A stretch of 64,000 nucleotides of DNA from Biscogniauxia marginata (Eukaryota > Ascomycota > Sordariomycetes > Xylariales > Xylariaceae): positions 1 through 64,000 of the forward strand of contig MU404184.1 of NCBI GenBank assembly GCA_022695795.1, written 5' to 3'. The position numbers and the translations under genes are program-made. Shown piece by piece: positions 21,071 through 34,111 of the stretch. Within the stretch, counting starts at the first letter, position 1. Each line of letters starts with the position of its first letter. The notes under the pieces are model-generated. The model was not told the DNA's origin and searched no databases. It was given only the letters and a program-made list of their open reading frames with translations.

Positions 21071-23605
21071 CGGCTAAATTCTCCTTAAAATTCCAAATAA
21101 AATCGAAATTACTAAATTATTAATATAATTAAAAATTTTTTTTTTATAAATTTAAAGTATTTATTTTATTCTCTCTTTATAACGACTTTAAAACTAATAA
21201 TAATATAAATTTTATATTTTTTAAAATAACTACTTTAAAGTAAAACTAATAATTAATTTTAATTTATCGCTTTATATATTATTAAAAATCTTATACCGGT
21301 TTTTATTATTTCTTATTATTTTTTAATAATCTTTATTAAACTTTTAAATCCCATTTTTTTAATTATTCTTTTTATTTCCTTATTTTATTAAATACTTAAA
21401 AAGTTATATTAATTTACGGTTTAAAAATTTAATTATTATATAAGTTTCTCGTTTTATTACTCTTTTTAATTTATAAATAAGTTTTATAACTAAAATTATT
21501 ATAATATAAGTTCTTTAAATAATTAATATTCTTTTAATATTAATTATAATTATAATTATTATTTATTTTATCGTTCGTATTTTAAACTTTATTTTTTAAT
21601 AAGTTACTTTATAAACCCGTTTTTTATATATAAAATATAAATATAAAAATATTAATTATATATAAATTTTTTTATAAATCTTTAATATCTTTTTTAATAA
21701 CTTTTTATTTTATTTTCTTTATATATATTAAATTCTTAGTTTTTTAAGGTTAATTTTAATATTTTCGACTATTAATTAAATTTCTTATTATAATTTTTTT
21801 AAATTAATTAATTTATTAAATCTTTTATCGCTTAAATTTTATTAATTAATTTAAAAATTTAACGGTTTTTCTCCTAAGTTAATTTATTAATTTGTTTAGC
21901 GTTTTAAGTTTTTAAAGATTTATTTTATTTTTTTATCGTTTTTTTAAAAAGGCGATTTAAAAGTTTTTTTACGTTATTAATTAAGTAATATCGTTTTTTA
22001 ACTTTTATTATAACTTCGTAATTTAATTATTCTTTTTTTAGGTCGGTAAAACCTTTAAATTTAAAAAAGTTATATTTTTAATTTTTATTTATAATAATCT
22101 TTTCGATTTTTTAATTAACCTTTTAAATAACTTTGTTAATCTTTTTATTTTTATCTCGTTTAAGCTTATTAATCTTAAAATCTTTATTTTCTCGAAATTT
22201 TATAATATAAAAATCTTTTCCTTTTTATAATTTTTTAATTTAAAATTCTTTATTTTTTTAAAGCTTATTAATTTAAAAGTCTCTCTCTCTTTTTTAAGTT
22301 TATTAATTTTAAAATCTTTATTTTTCTCGAAATTATTAATTTAAAAATTTTTCTTTATTATAATTTAATTTAAAATAATTTATAAATAAATAACTTAAAA
22401 AATAAAACTCGTAATTATTTATTATTTATTATTTATATCTTAATATATTATAATTAATTTTACATTTTAAACTTCTAATTAATAATAAAAAATTTAATAT
22501 TTCTTTTTAAATTATTATAATTAATTTAAAGTTTTTAATTAATATTATATCGAGTTTCGTTTTTTTAATTTCTCGTTTTAACTTTTTATTCTTTTTAACT
22601 AAATTTTAATTAAGTTTTTTAATATTTTTAATTAATATTTAATTTTTTATTTATATTATTTTAATTCTTTAATTTACGTTTAATATATTTAAATACCTTT
22701 TTTCTCACCGGAGTTTTCTTTTTAAAGTTAATTATAACTATTATTTTCGCAAAAACTACTTTTATAAAAATAAAAATAACTCGAGAAATCGATCTCGTAA
22801 AAATACTTATTATTAATCTTTTATTAGTTTTATTATTTAAAAACTTAATAATAATTATAAGATTTCCCGGGGTTTTAATTAATTATATTATATATTAATA
22901 ACTTTAAAAATTAAAAATTTATTATTTATTTTCGCACTTTTAAATTATTAGATTTTAGTTTAATATTTATATATAATTTAATTGTTTTAATTAATTTATA
23001 ATTTTAGTCGGTATATTCTCGAATTAAATATATTATAAAACCTTTAAATTAATAAATAAAAAGATTTGTTTTTTATTTAAATTCTTAAGAAAATTTCTTA
23101 TTATAATTTTAATAATATATTATTTTAAATTATTTATTTTATAATTTTATATTATTTTTAATTTTATAATTAAGTTATGATTTATTACTTATTAATACTG
23201 TTATAATAATATTATTTAACATTTAAATTTAAATTATAAAATTTTATAAAATTTTAAAGTTTCGTTTATATATAAGTTATTATTTAAAATACGTTTTTTA
23301 ATATATTTATTAAATATATTTAAATATAAAATATTAAGTTAACATTAAAAGATTTAAAAATAATAATATAATATAACACACTTTAAAGGATATAATAAAA
23401 TTTTATACGTTAAAAAATTAATATTTACATTTTAATCTTTTTTTAACGGTTTATATATATATCTCGTTATTTAAATTAAAATTAACGTTTAAAAAAACGC
23501 TTTTTTTATTATGTTAAAATATATATCGTTTACTTAACAAAAATATTTTTTAATTTTTTTATTAATATAATAAGTTATAACTTATTTTCGTAATAATTTA
23601 TATTA

Positions 23606-23972
23606 TATTACGAACTAACAGTGTTAAAAGGGTCTTTAACAAGGGTATGAGGCACGGACTAAGAATATAAAGAACGAATAACTCGAGTTAAAGGGGCAAT
23701 ATAACGTCACGTAATATAAATTCCCGTCGATTTAAGAATTTATAAGAATTTAATGGTATTTAACATATCGAAATAAAAAAGAAAAATAAATAAATAAATT
23801 TAAATTTCTTTTATATTTAGTTATTAATTTAAAATTATAATTACTTTTTAATAAATAAAGCATAATAAATCTTTTAAATTAACCTTAATTATTACCTTTA
23901 AATTAAGAAAAACCTAGTACGTACTCACTTATAAGATTAGTTAACTAGGAACATATAAGGAGGTTCGTTACA
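23606..23972 (+). mobile_element. Solo LTR, gypsy family 1
   Basis: Starts TATTACGAACTAACAGTG and ends GGAGGTTCGTTACA. TATTA lies on both sides (23601-23605 and 23973-23977). It includes the family words AAAACCTAGTACGTACTCAC and TTAACTAGGAACATATAAGG. The match of a 5-bp A/T word is weak evidence alone in this composition, but the LTR ends define it independently. Confidence 0.82.
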
Positions 23973-26400
23973 TATTATTTATATATAAAATTATTTATTT
24001 AATTTTAATTAAACTTAATAAGTTTAATTATAATTTTCTTTTTATCGATTTTTTAATTAAATTATTATAAAAAACTAATTTATCGATATTAATTTATATT
24101 TAATTTACTTTATTAATAACTTTTTTTGTCTCGATTTTAAAACTTTAATATCTCGGTTTTTATATTCGTAATAAGTAATTAAATTAAATTATTTTATTTA
24201 TATATTTATTTTTTATCGTTAAAAAATATAATTTAAACTTATAATTCCTTTTACTTTTTAAAAATACTTTTTATTCGTCGTAATATATTTTTATTCCTCT
24301 TTTTTTCTTTATAATCGTTTTAAAACTTATTATTTTAAGAATTATTATTTAATATTTTATCGTCGTTATTTTTTTAAAAAATCGTTATTATTAATAACTT
24401 CGTTAATAAGTTTAATATTTTTATTAAATATAATAATATAATTATTATTTTAATAATTATTTATATTTATATCTTTTTATATCTTAAAATCGGTCGCGCT
24501 TTTATTAAATATAAAAACATTTTTATTTTAATTGTTATTTATATTTATTTTTTTTATATTTTGAAATTAATAAGCGGTTTATTTATTTAAAAAGGCTTAC
24601 TACTAAATAATTTAATTATAATTATAATTAATTATTAAGTATAAAAATATAAAAATAATAAAAATGTAAAATGAATTTGTTATTAATAAAGTAAATTATT
24701 TATAAATGAAATATTTTTAATAACGAATTTCTCGAGATGAGATAAAAATGTTACTTATAAAAACGTTTATAATCGTATATACTCCTTTAAATTAAGGTAT
24801 TAATAAAACTTTTTTTAATCGTGAAATTAAAAGTATTAAATAAATTAAAATAATGCCTTAAATGTATTTATTACTTTAAAATTATTATATATTTATTTAT
24901 TATAATAATAAAAATATTTAATAATAATAAAAATAATAATAATTAATATAAAAATAAAAAATAAAAAAGGGTAAATAAATAAGTTAAAGGTTTTTTATAA
25001 ATAAATATACTTATTAAAGCTTAAATTTATTATAATAGGTTTTTTTAGTTATATAATTAAATTCTTTTTTATTTTTTTTATTTTTTTTATAAAAAAATGC
25101 TTTTTTTAATGCTTTTTTTATTATAATATTACTTAATATTTCGAGATTAATAAGAAATAATTATAAGATAAGTAAATCGCTTAAATTCGTATATTATTAT
25201 TCGTTTTACTTATAAATAATGATTTTAAACTTAAAAAAGTAAAGGCTTTTTATTAAATTAAAAAAAGTAAAATTCGAAATTATAAATTTAATATATATAA
25301 ATTTTTAAGCTTTTAAATCTTTTTTATAAAATTTTAAGTCTTTAAAAACATCTTTTTAAAAACCTTTAAAGTTAATAACTTTTAATAATTAATAATAAGT
25401 TAAATTTTTTTTACGAGGTATAACTTGAAATTCTTAATATATATATATATATATTTTTAGCGCCTTTTTTAGATATATTAAATTTTACATTTAAATTAAC
25501 ATATTCGAAACGATATTCACGATTTTTAAGGTTTTTATTATAATAACTTTAATTTTCTTGATTTTATTTTATTATTTTTTTCTTTAATTAATTTATTTTT
25601 TCGATACCTTTTAATAATTTAATTTTTATCATTCCTTTTTAAATTTTAATTCTTTTATCATTAAATAACCTTTTTCTTTTTTTTAATATTTATTTTCTTT
25701 TCTTTTTTAAATTTGTTAAATAAAATCTCCGGGTTAATATTTTTTAATATTAATAGTATTATTTTAAGTTTTTATTTATATAATATTTTTTATTAAACGC
25801 GTATTAATTTTTAATACTTTATTTATAATAACTCTTAATTATCGATTTAGCTTTTTAAACTTATTTTATAATACTTATTTTTTTAATTAATTTAATATTA
25901 ACCTTATTATTCGTTTTGCTAATTCGTAGCTTTATAATAAATTTATTAACCTGTAAATAATTTATATTTTTCGTTAAACAAAAAAGTTTTTAATAATATA
26001 ATATTCAAATAATTGAATATTATTAACGTATATTTAAATAAAATATTTTAAAATAAAAATTAAGATTTTTTATAACTTTAAAACTTAGTATTAATTAATT
26101 TTTAGTATAACGAAAATAAATAAATATTAAAAGAAATAATTAATAATATAAAATAAATAAATTTAATAAAAATTAATTTAATTAAAATTTAAAGGTTCAT
26201 TATAATAACTTTTTTTAACTTTATAATTAAAAAATTTTTATTATTTATTTTTACGTAAATTTAATATTTCTTTATATATTTAATTATATTTTTATATCGA
26301 ATTAACTATTAAAATTTCCTTATAAAATTCTAAAAGGTAATAATAACTACGAAATAATTATATTTATTATATATTTAATATAAAGTTTTTAAAATTTCCG

Positions 26401-26738
26401 TGTAACGAACCTCTTTATATGTTCCTAGTTAACTAACTTTATAAGTGAGTATATATTAGGTTTTCTTAATTTAAAAGATTTATAATGCTTCGTTCGTTAA
26501 AAAATTTAAATAAATAACTAAATATATAAAAAATCCCGTTCTTTTTATACTTATTTATTTTGTTTTTATTCCTTATAATTAATATATTAAATACTTTTAA
26601 ATGAGTCTTATTCACACTTATTTATATCACGTGATAATAAGTCGCTTTTCTTTTTAAGATTTATATTTAGTGTGAACAAGAAAAAAGTAAAAATAATACC
26701 TTTATTATTTAATTACTTACCTTAATTAATTCGTAATA
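26401..26738 (-). repeat. 3' LTR of the gypsy-like element
   Basis: Reads TGTAACGAACCTCTTTATAT at the left and ends GTAATA (TAACA mutated). It is about 90 bp shorter than its partner because a block near 26480-26500 is missing compared with about 33755-33860. Confidence 0.85.
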
Positions 26739-27919
26739 TTATTTCTTCCTTCTTAAAATCTTTATTTTTAAAGATTATTTAATAAGTCCTTTTTTTTATC
26801 CTTATTATATTTATTAATTATAATATTAAACATTATTATAAAAATTAAAAGTAAAAACGTGAGGAGCTTATTAACCGAATTAATTAAATAGGTTTTAATA
26901 TCGACATTATATTTTGTTTTTATTGTTTTAATTATAACTTAAAGTGTATAATATCGTTTAAAGTATTAAAGAAATGTGGTAAATGCGTTTTTTATTATTA
27001 TTAATATAATAAAGTAAGAATTTCTTTTAACTCCTTTCGAAATTTGGACTATAAAGAAAAGCGGTTATCTTTATAAAAATGTTAAGTTAAGGAAGCCTTA
27101 AAACAACTTTATTAAAAAATAGTTGAGATTATAGCTCGAGTAAACCGAGAAATGGCCGAAATTATAACTCGAGTAAAACGGCTTCGTTATTAAAAGGGGT
27201 TATTAAAAAAGAAAGATTTAAAAATACTTTAATGTAGTTTTTAAAACTTAAATGAATTAAAAAAGTAAAAACGTTTAAAAAAGGAGTAAAAACGTCTTTA
27301 AATTAAATAATAATCTCTAGTTAAATAAATTAAAGTTGTTTTTAAAGTTATCCCTTTTTTTAATTTATCTTTTTTAAATTAAAATCTTAAATTTTAGGCT
27401 TTTTTAATTAATCCGGGTTTCGTTAATAAAACTTATTAAGCGCGTCTTTCGAGTTTATTAAGTATTTAAGTGATTTTTATATATTTTCTTTTAATAAGTA
27501 CCTTTTCTATTTAATTAAATATTATAATTAATTATTAACCCTTTTTAAATTTAGTATTTTTTCTATTTTGTACTTATTAAGGTTTTTCTTAAATTTTAAT
27601 TGGTTTTTTAGTAAGGCGTTTTTTAATGTTAATTTTAAAAGTGAAATATAAAATATAAAATGTATTTTAGATTTTTTTAATAAAGAAAATTTATAATTAA
27701 CTTTTTAAACTTAAGTTTTTTATTAAGCCGTTTTGTTTTAATTTAAAGCGTTTTTATTATCGCACTTTGTTATTAACGAAGTAAATAAACTATATTTCCT
27801 CTCTTAAGAATTAATCACTTAATTCTTTTTTTTATTATATTATTATATTATTTTATTTTAAATAAATTATAATTATACTATTTAGACTTTTTTAAATAGC
27901 ACTTCTACTTTCGGGGTTT

Positions 27920-28275
27920 TGTTATGACCATCGAAACATTGAGCACGTGCGGATCACGTAATCACGAATAGTGAATAGTGGATTGAGAATGTGCGATTCA
28001 CTATTCACTCCATTTATATGGAAGAAAAAATTAATATAAGAAGGATGGAATTTCCTCTGTTTCTAGTTATTCATTCTAGTTCCTTAGCTATCAATCTAAG
28101 ACTACAGTCACTCTTTAACACTATAGTGAGAGTATCTTGAAATCTCTTTGACGAATAGAACGTTGTGAATCACTTAAACCAATCTTAAACCACTGTTACC
28201 TTTAAATCAAGAAAACCTAGTACGTACTTACCTGTGAAGTCAGCTGACTAGGAATATACAGGGAGGTTCGTCACA
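27920..28275 (+). mobile_element. Solo LTR, gypsy family 1, lightly mutated
   Basis: Starts TGTTATGACCATCG and ends GGGAGGTTCGTCACA, so TG...CA is intact. GGTTT flanks it on both sides (27915-27919 and 28276-28280), a 5-bp target duplication. The 356 bp have near-normal GC content and contrast sharply with the AT-saturated DNA on each side. Homology to the more mutated LTRs at 23606, 15818, 26401 and 33682 is clear (GAAAACCTAGTACGTACTTA, TCTTTAACACTATAGTGAGA). No internal region remains. Confidence 0.92.
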
Positions 28276-28789
28276 GGTTTTTATTTCAACTTTTAATGCT
28301 TTCGTGAGTTTAATAAGTTGTTTTTAGATTTCCGCTTTTTAATTATATATTACTTTATATAATAATATCTTTATATCCTTATTAACCAAAGTGTTATACG
28401 TTATTTAAGCTATTAATAGTAGTTTTATTTAGTTATTTATTTCCTAGTTAATATAGCTTCGTAAATATTGTTTTATTATCTAATTTAATCTCTTTATTTA
28501 TTCGTTTAATTAAGGACAATACGCTATAAATAAATTTTATTTAATTCTTATTTGTTTTATTAAATTAATCCAAAATTTTAACATAAATAACTTATCTTTA
28601 TTTAAAATAATACGTTTTAATAATTTATATTTATTAATATATTCTTTTAAAAAACTAAAAGTTAATTATTTTATTATGCTCGACTTATTAAACAATAAAA
28701 AGTAGATATATTTCGTGAATTTATTAATAATTATTTATATATTATTATAAAGTACTTTTATAGTAAGATCTTTTAACTTAAGGAGTTTT

Positions 28790-28950
28790 ATTACGAAATC
28801 CTATATAATCGTATATTATGTTTTTTTAGGTATTTAAATTAGTTATAATAATTTATATAGTTTATATCGTAATACTTTAGCTTTATTATAAACATTACAA
28901 CTTTTCACGACTCTTTTAACTATTTATCTTATTCCTAAAAAGTTAAATTC
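28790..28950 (-). pseudogene. Integrase relic (HHCC zinc-binding region) of the gypsy-like element
   Basis: One minus-strand frame reads IVKRVVKSCNVYNKAKV followed by LRYKLYKLL, with stop codons between pieces. This fits the second half of the HHCC region of Ty3/gypsy integrase, where VK..V..CxxC is followed by a K-R/H-K-P-Y-G-L type segment. The first zinc ligand Cys is kept (codon complement at 28897-28899) and the second appears as Tyr, a TGT-to-TAT change expected from RIP. Confidence 0.7.
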
Positions 28951-30009
28951 TTTTTATAACCGTTTTAATGTCTTAAAAATTCCTTAATAACTATATAAAG
29001 AGTATTTGTGAAATTCCTTAACAAATTCGTTTTATACTCATTTTAATACGTAAACTTTTTCTTTATATAAAAGAAATTTATTATTAAATCCTTATTAAAA
29101 CTATAATTGTTTTTCCTTTTAATTATAACTTTCCTTAAAACGTTATTTTTAATTTCCTATGTTAATTCGTATATAAATTAATACAATTAATTCGTCATTT
29201 TATTATTTAAACATTTAAACATTTCTTTTATTAATTTTTAACTTATAATTTCTTTTTTTACTAAAAAAATCTACTTAAATATTTTCTTTTCTCTTAATAT
29301 AATAAATTTTAAATTTAAATTTAAACAAAAAAATCATTTAACGTTTATGTTTTTAATTAAGTGTTTACGTTATTATAAATCGTATAAAGTTCTTATGATT
29401 TAAATAAATATTAATAAGTTTCTTAGTTTTATTAAGCTATAATTCTTATTTCTTTAATGCTCTAATAACTACTAATAATTCTTTATTATAAATCTAATAA
29501 TTTAATTTAACACTGTATAATGCCTTAAATAAATACATAACTAAGTACTATTTTCTATTATCTTTTAATTACTTTAAAACTACTTTAATAGCAAAATCTA
29601 AAGTATTTATCTTTAATCGTTTCTTCTTGTTTTCGTTTAGAAGTTTATATATAACCTTATTAATTATAACTTCTTTTAACTATTAAAAAGCTTATCTAGC
29701 TTTTTTAGTAAACTAAAAAGCTTTTCTTGTTTTTACTAAAATAATTAATTTTGTTAATAGTTTAACGATTCGCTTAAAATCTTAAATAAATTATTTAACG
29801 TAATTAATAAAGCCAAGAAATATATGTATATTTATAACATTTTTAGGTTTTAATTAATTCTTAATTATTACTATTTTTCTTTTTTAAATACGGATTTCTC
29901 TTAAATTTATTATAAACCCTAAATAATCTAGTTTTTTAATATGTTATTTACTTTTAGTCGAATAAATAAGCAAGTTTACCCTTTTTAAGGCTTTTAATAT
30001 TTATTTTAT

Positions 30010-30130
30010 ATGTTCTTTATACTCCTTCTCGTTTTTTAAATAAATATAAATTTATTTAAAAACTTACGAAAAACTATTATAATTATATATTAAAATGTAA
30101 CGAGTATGTTAATAAGTCTAAATAGCATAA
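30010..30130 (-). pseudogene. Reverse transcriptase relic of the gypsy-like element
   Basis: From 30128 downward the minus strand reads MLFRLINILVTF then a stop, then FRKFLNKF, which fits the gypsy RT segment with the family pattern MPFGLTNAP.TFQ followed by F..FLD.F. The substitutions (P to L, G to R, N/A to I) are what C-to-T and G-to-A changes give. The catalytic YxDD that normally follows is not visible and may be deleted. Confidence 0.7.
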
Positions 30131-33100
30131 CTTTATACTTATAATATCTATATACCGTTTAGAAAGTAATATACTATTTATGTTTTTTAGCTATTTTAAT
30201 TATATAATAATTATCGCGAAAATTTAATACTATAAAGATTTAAGCCTTATTAATTTGCTTTTTTATAAGTTTTATTAATAATAATAAGTATTTATTTTTA
30301 TTATTATTTTATTAAAATGTTAATAATTATTTATTTATCGTTATATTAAATTTCCTTTTTTATTAATATATTACTTTTTATTTTTATCGACTTTTAATAT
30401 TATAATTACTAGATATTCTAATAAAGATTTTAACTCTTAAATATATCCTTTATTAAAGTCTTTTTAAATTTCTTTTTATAATACTTTTTATTTTTCTTAA
30501 TTTATAAGATATATTAAAAATAGTTTTAGTTACTTTCCTTTTTTAAAGTAAATTTAATAATCTTATTAGCTATATTTTAATAATTCTTTTTTTATTTTGT
30601 TTTTAAATAATTTATAAAAACGGAGGTACTCGCGTAATACTTTTTTCGTTAGATTTTCAAGCTTAATTACTTAAATTATATAAGCTATATATTTCGTCTT
30701 TATATTCATTTTTTAGAGTTATTTATAATACTTATTTTATAACTCGTAATAATTAACTCCTCTTAATTTTAATTCTAATAAAGCGTGTTTATCTCGAAAT
30801 TTATTTGTAAATTACTTTTTCTAAGTTAATTTATTCTTAGAATTATATCGTGATTTAATATATATATAATATTAAAAATAACTTATTTAAAATATTTCTA
30901 GATAATTACCAAAAAAGGAATTATTTCTCTTAATACCTTATTACTTTTATAATTAAATATATTTTTTTAAAGTTTTGTAATTTATATAAACTTTATTTAT
31001 ATACTTATAATATATTATTCTTTTAAGTTACCTTAATTAAAACATAACTTTTATTTATTTTTAAGTTTATAAAGGCTTTATACTTCTTTTTATTATACTT
31101 AACTTTAATTATAATAGTATTATTAAGTTTTAATTAGACTTTGTATAAAGACTTACTATTTATAACTTTTCGTTGCTTTATTAACGAAAGCTTTTACCGT
31201 TTTTTGGTTTTTTACGTCTTTTCCCTTTTTAATTTCTTTAAGTCGTTATAACCTTGATTTTATTCTATTTTTAGTAATTATTATTTTAATAATCTCTTTA
31301 ATTACTTTTTACGTAATAAGAAGTAAAAGGTTTATTTTTTATATAAAACTTTATATATTAAAATTTTAATTCTTTTTTAAGGGCTTTTTTATAACTTAAA
31401 TTTATTTTTTTGTTAATTCGAAAACTTTCAAAGTTCAAGATTATTTTTAAATAAAAGGCATAATTCTTGGATTTATTTATTAAAAGTAACTTAATATCTC
31501 TTTATAAGTTTATATATATTTTTAAAAACTCTCCCTTTTTTTTAAAGTATACTTTAACGATTCGTTTATAACTTAATTTAGTCGTACGTATTTTTATTTA
31601 TTATTTTATTAAGTATTTCTTTATGAAACTAAATAAATTAATATTATATTTAGCTCGTTTTTCGAGTTAATATAGAAAATGTAGTTTTTTTTATAATTCC
31701 TATAATTTTTTCTTTATTTCGTCTTTTTTAAAACCCGCTTTAAATAAATTATATATATCGCATAATATTAAAATATAATATATATAACTTTTAATAATTA
31801 CTTTGTTGCTTTTTTTGGAATTTAAGTGAAGATAATATATTTTAAAATAATATGGTTATTATAAAACGTTATCGCAAATATATTTATTCTTTTTCGTATT
31901 ATTATTTTCCGGTTTTTAAGAATAGTAACTAGCTTTAATGTAATAATATATATTCTTTTTATAATTTTATGATTTTATTTTTATTAAGTTAGTTAACACT
32001 ATTTGGGTTTTAATAAACATTGTAATTATTATATTTATTCTTTTTTTAGTATGTTTCGTATTTATTGTTATTATAATGGCTTTAATATAGTTTATTATAG
32101 TTTAATTTAACTTTTAAGTCGTATTTTAACTTATAAATATTATATTTATATAGTAATTCGCTTTCGTTACATTTTTGTTTGGTTTATTTTAATGTGAAAT
32201 ACCTTAAATATAAGTAATTATACTTTAAATAATTTTAAAGGCTAACTTAAAGGTATTTATAATTTTTATAAATTATAACAAATAAGTAATAATACTTTAA
32301 GTAATATTTATAAGTTTTTCTTTTATAACTTTAACGAATATTATAATTTTTTATAAGAACTTTCTTGTTTTTTTTATTTTAATAATAGTAATAATAAATA
32401 CTTAATTTACCTTTTTATTATTTTTGAAATAAATTCTTGTTTTAACGGTTTTTTTCTTGGGTTAAGAAATTTTTTTATTTTTAGTTTTTATTTTTTAGGA
32501 TTTCGATACTCGTTTTTATAATATTCTTTTTTTTTATAATTAAAACACTTAATAGTCGATTTATCTTGTTTCTTTTACTCTTTTTAAATAGCGTTAATTT
32601 TAATAAGATTTAATTTAGTTTTAATGCTTTTTTTTATTCCGGTACCACTTTCGTGATTTCTTTTTTTTTGTTAATCGCCGTTTTTTCGTTATATTGTTTT
32701 TTAAGGTATTATTCGAAGTTTTTGTTATTAATGATAATTGCTATTATAATGTAGTTATTAAATTTTTCTAGGTTTCTTTTTTTATATAGGTTTATTTTAT
32801 ATAACTTATTTTTTATATGGTTTTTTAATTTTTAATAAAACAAATAATATAAGTTTTTAATAAGTAGTTATAATTAACTTACGAGTTTTTTGAACTTAAT
32901 AACGTAATTCGAGGCCTTTTTATTTTGTTATAATTTATAAAGTTAAGTTTTAACTTATTACTTAAAGATTAGGTTACTAAATATAAACCTAAGTTGTTTT
33001 TTAAATTCCTTATAATCTTTAAAGACCTTTTTTATGTCTTTTTAAACGCTTTATTTATTATTTAAATAATTTTTTAATACTAGTTAAAACCAAGTTAAAG

Positions 33101-33681
33101 TAGTTTTAACGAAAAACTAAAATACTATAAAAACCTTTTATTTCTTAATAGTAATTATTTTATAATAAAACTATAAATAAGTTCCGGCTTAAATTAAAAA
33201 TCCTTTTAAATTACTTGATTTATTATATTTATTAAGTATAATTAATTTAAAACTTTTTATATCGAGAATTATTATATTGTTTTTATCGTTTAAGCTATTA
33301 AAGTCGCTATCGTTTAAAAGTGGCTTTGGTTATTTATTTTTAAGAGGTAAAGATTATTTTGCTTATTTGTTTTTTTCTTTAAATGTTTTTTCTTTTTCTT
33401 TTCTTTTTTTAAATATTTCTTTTTATTGGGCTTTAAAGGTGTTTTTTAAGGTTCTTTTTTAATTATAATTATAATTAACTTTTATATTGGTTCTTTTAAA
33501 TCTTTTTATTATACCGTAAAAGAATTTAAAGTTTTCGTTTAAAAGCTTATTAATTATTATTCTTTTATTTCTTTCTTTTTTATTACTTTTTAGTTTTAAG
33601 GGATATACTTGTTTTAAAACAGTTCGATTAAAAGTCCTTTTTTTAAACCAATATTAAGCACTAATTAAAGAGTTATTAAAA

Positions 33682-34111
33682 TATAACGAATCTCTTTATA
33701 TGTTTTTAATTAACTAACTTTACAAGTAAATATATATTAGGTTTTCTTAATTTAAAGGTAATAATAAATCAAGGTTAATTTAAAAGATTTATAATGCTTT
33801 GTTCGTTAAAGAGATTTTAAGGTATTTTTATTATAATATTAAAAAGTAACTATAATTTTAAATTAATAATTAAAGAATTTAAATAAATAACTAAATATAT
33901 AAAAAATCCCGTTTTTTTATATTTATTTATTTTGTTTTTTATTCCTTATAACTAATATATTAAATACCTTTAAATGAGTCTTATTTATACTTATTTATAT
34001 CACGTAATAATAGGTCGCTCTCCTTTTTAGGATTTATATCCAGTGCGGATAAGAGAAGAGTGGGAACAGTACCCTTGTTATTTAATTGCTTACCCTGGTT
34101 GGTTCATAATA
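33682..34111 (-). repeat. 5' LTR of the gypsy-like element
   Basis: Left end TATAACGAATCTC (TG changed to TA), right end GGTTGGTTCATAATA. The 430 bp are co-linear with 26401-26738, and the far right 100 bp are noticeably less AT-rich (GTGCGGATAAGAGAAGAGTG). TTCCG follows immediately. Confidence 0.87.

Larger units (their letters stand above)
26401..34111 (-). mobile_element. Full-length, RIP-degraded Ty3/gypsy-like LTR retrotransposon
   Basis: Two direct LTRs, 26401-26738 and 33682-34111, are flanked on the outside by TTCCG (26396-26400 and 34112-34116), a 5-bp target duplication. A purine tract on the minus strand (AAGAAGGAAGAAATAA, 26739-26754) sits next to the left LTR, which makes that the 3' LTR and puts the element on the minus strand. 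Reverse transcriptase and integrase relics are readable on the same strand in gypsy order (RT nearer the 5' LTR, integrase nearer the 3' LTR). All frames are broken by stops and the element is dead. A solo LTR (27920-28275) is inserted between integrase and the 3' LTR. Confidence 0.88.

Noticed and set aside
22150..22350. Possible tandem repeat or CRISPR-like array (TTTTTAAGCTTATTAAT-type words)
   Set aside because: Units are degenerate, unequal in spacing and fit decayed low-complexity sequence; CRISPR is not expected in a fungal nuclear genome.
33277..33462. 61-codon frame inside the gypsy-like element
   Set aside because: Phe/Leu/Ser/Lys-only peptide from T-rich RIPed DNA, antisense to the element.
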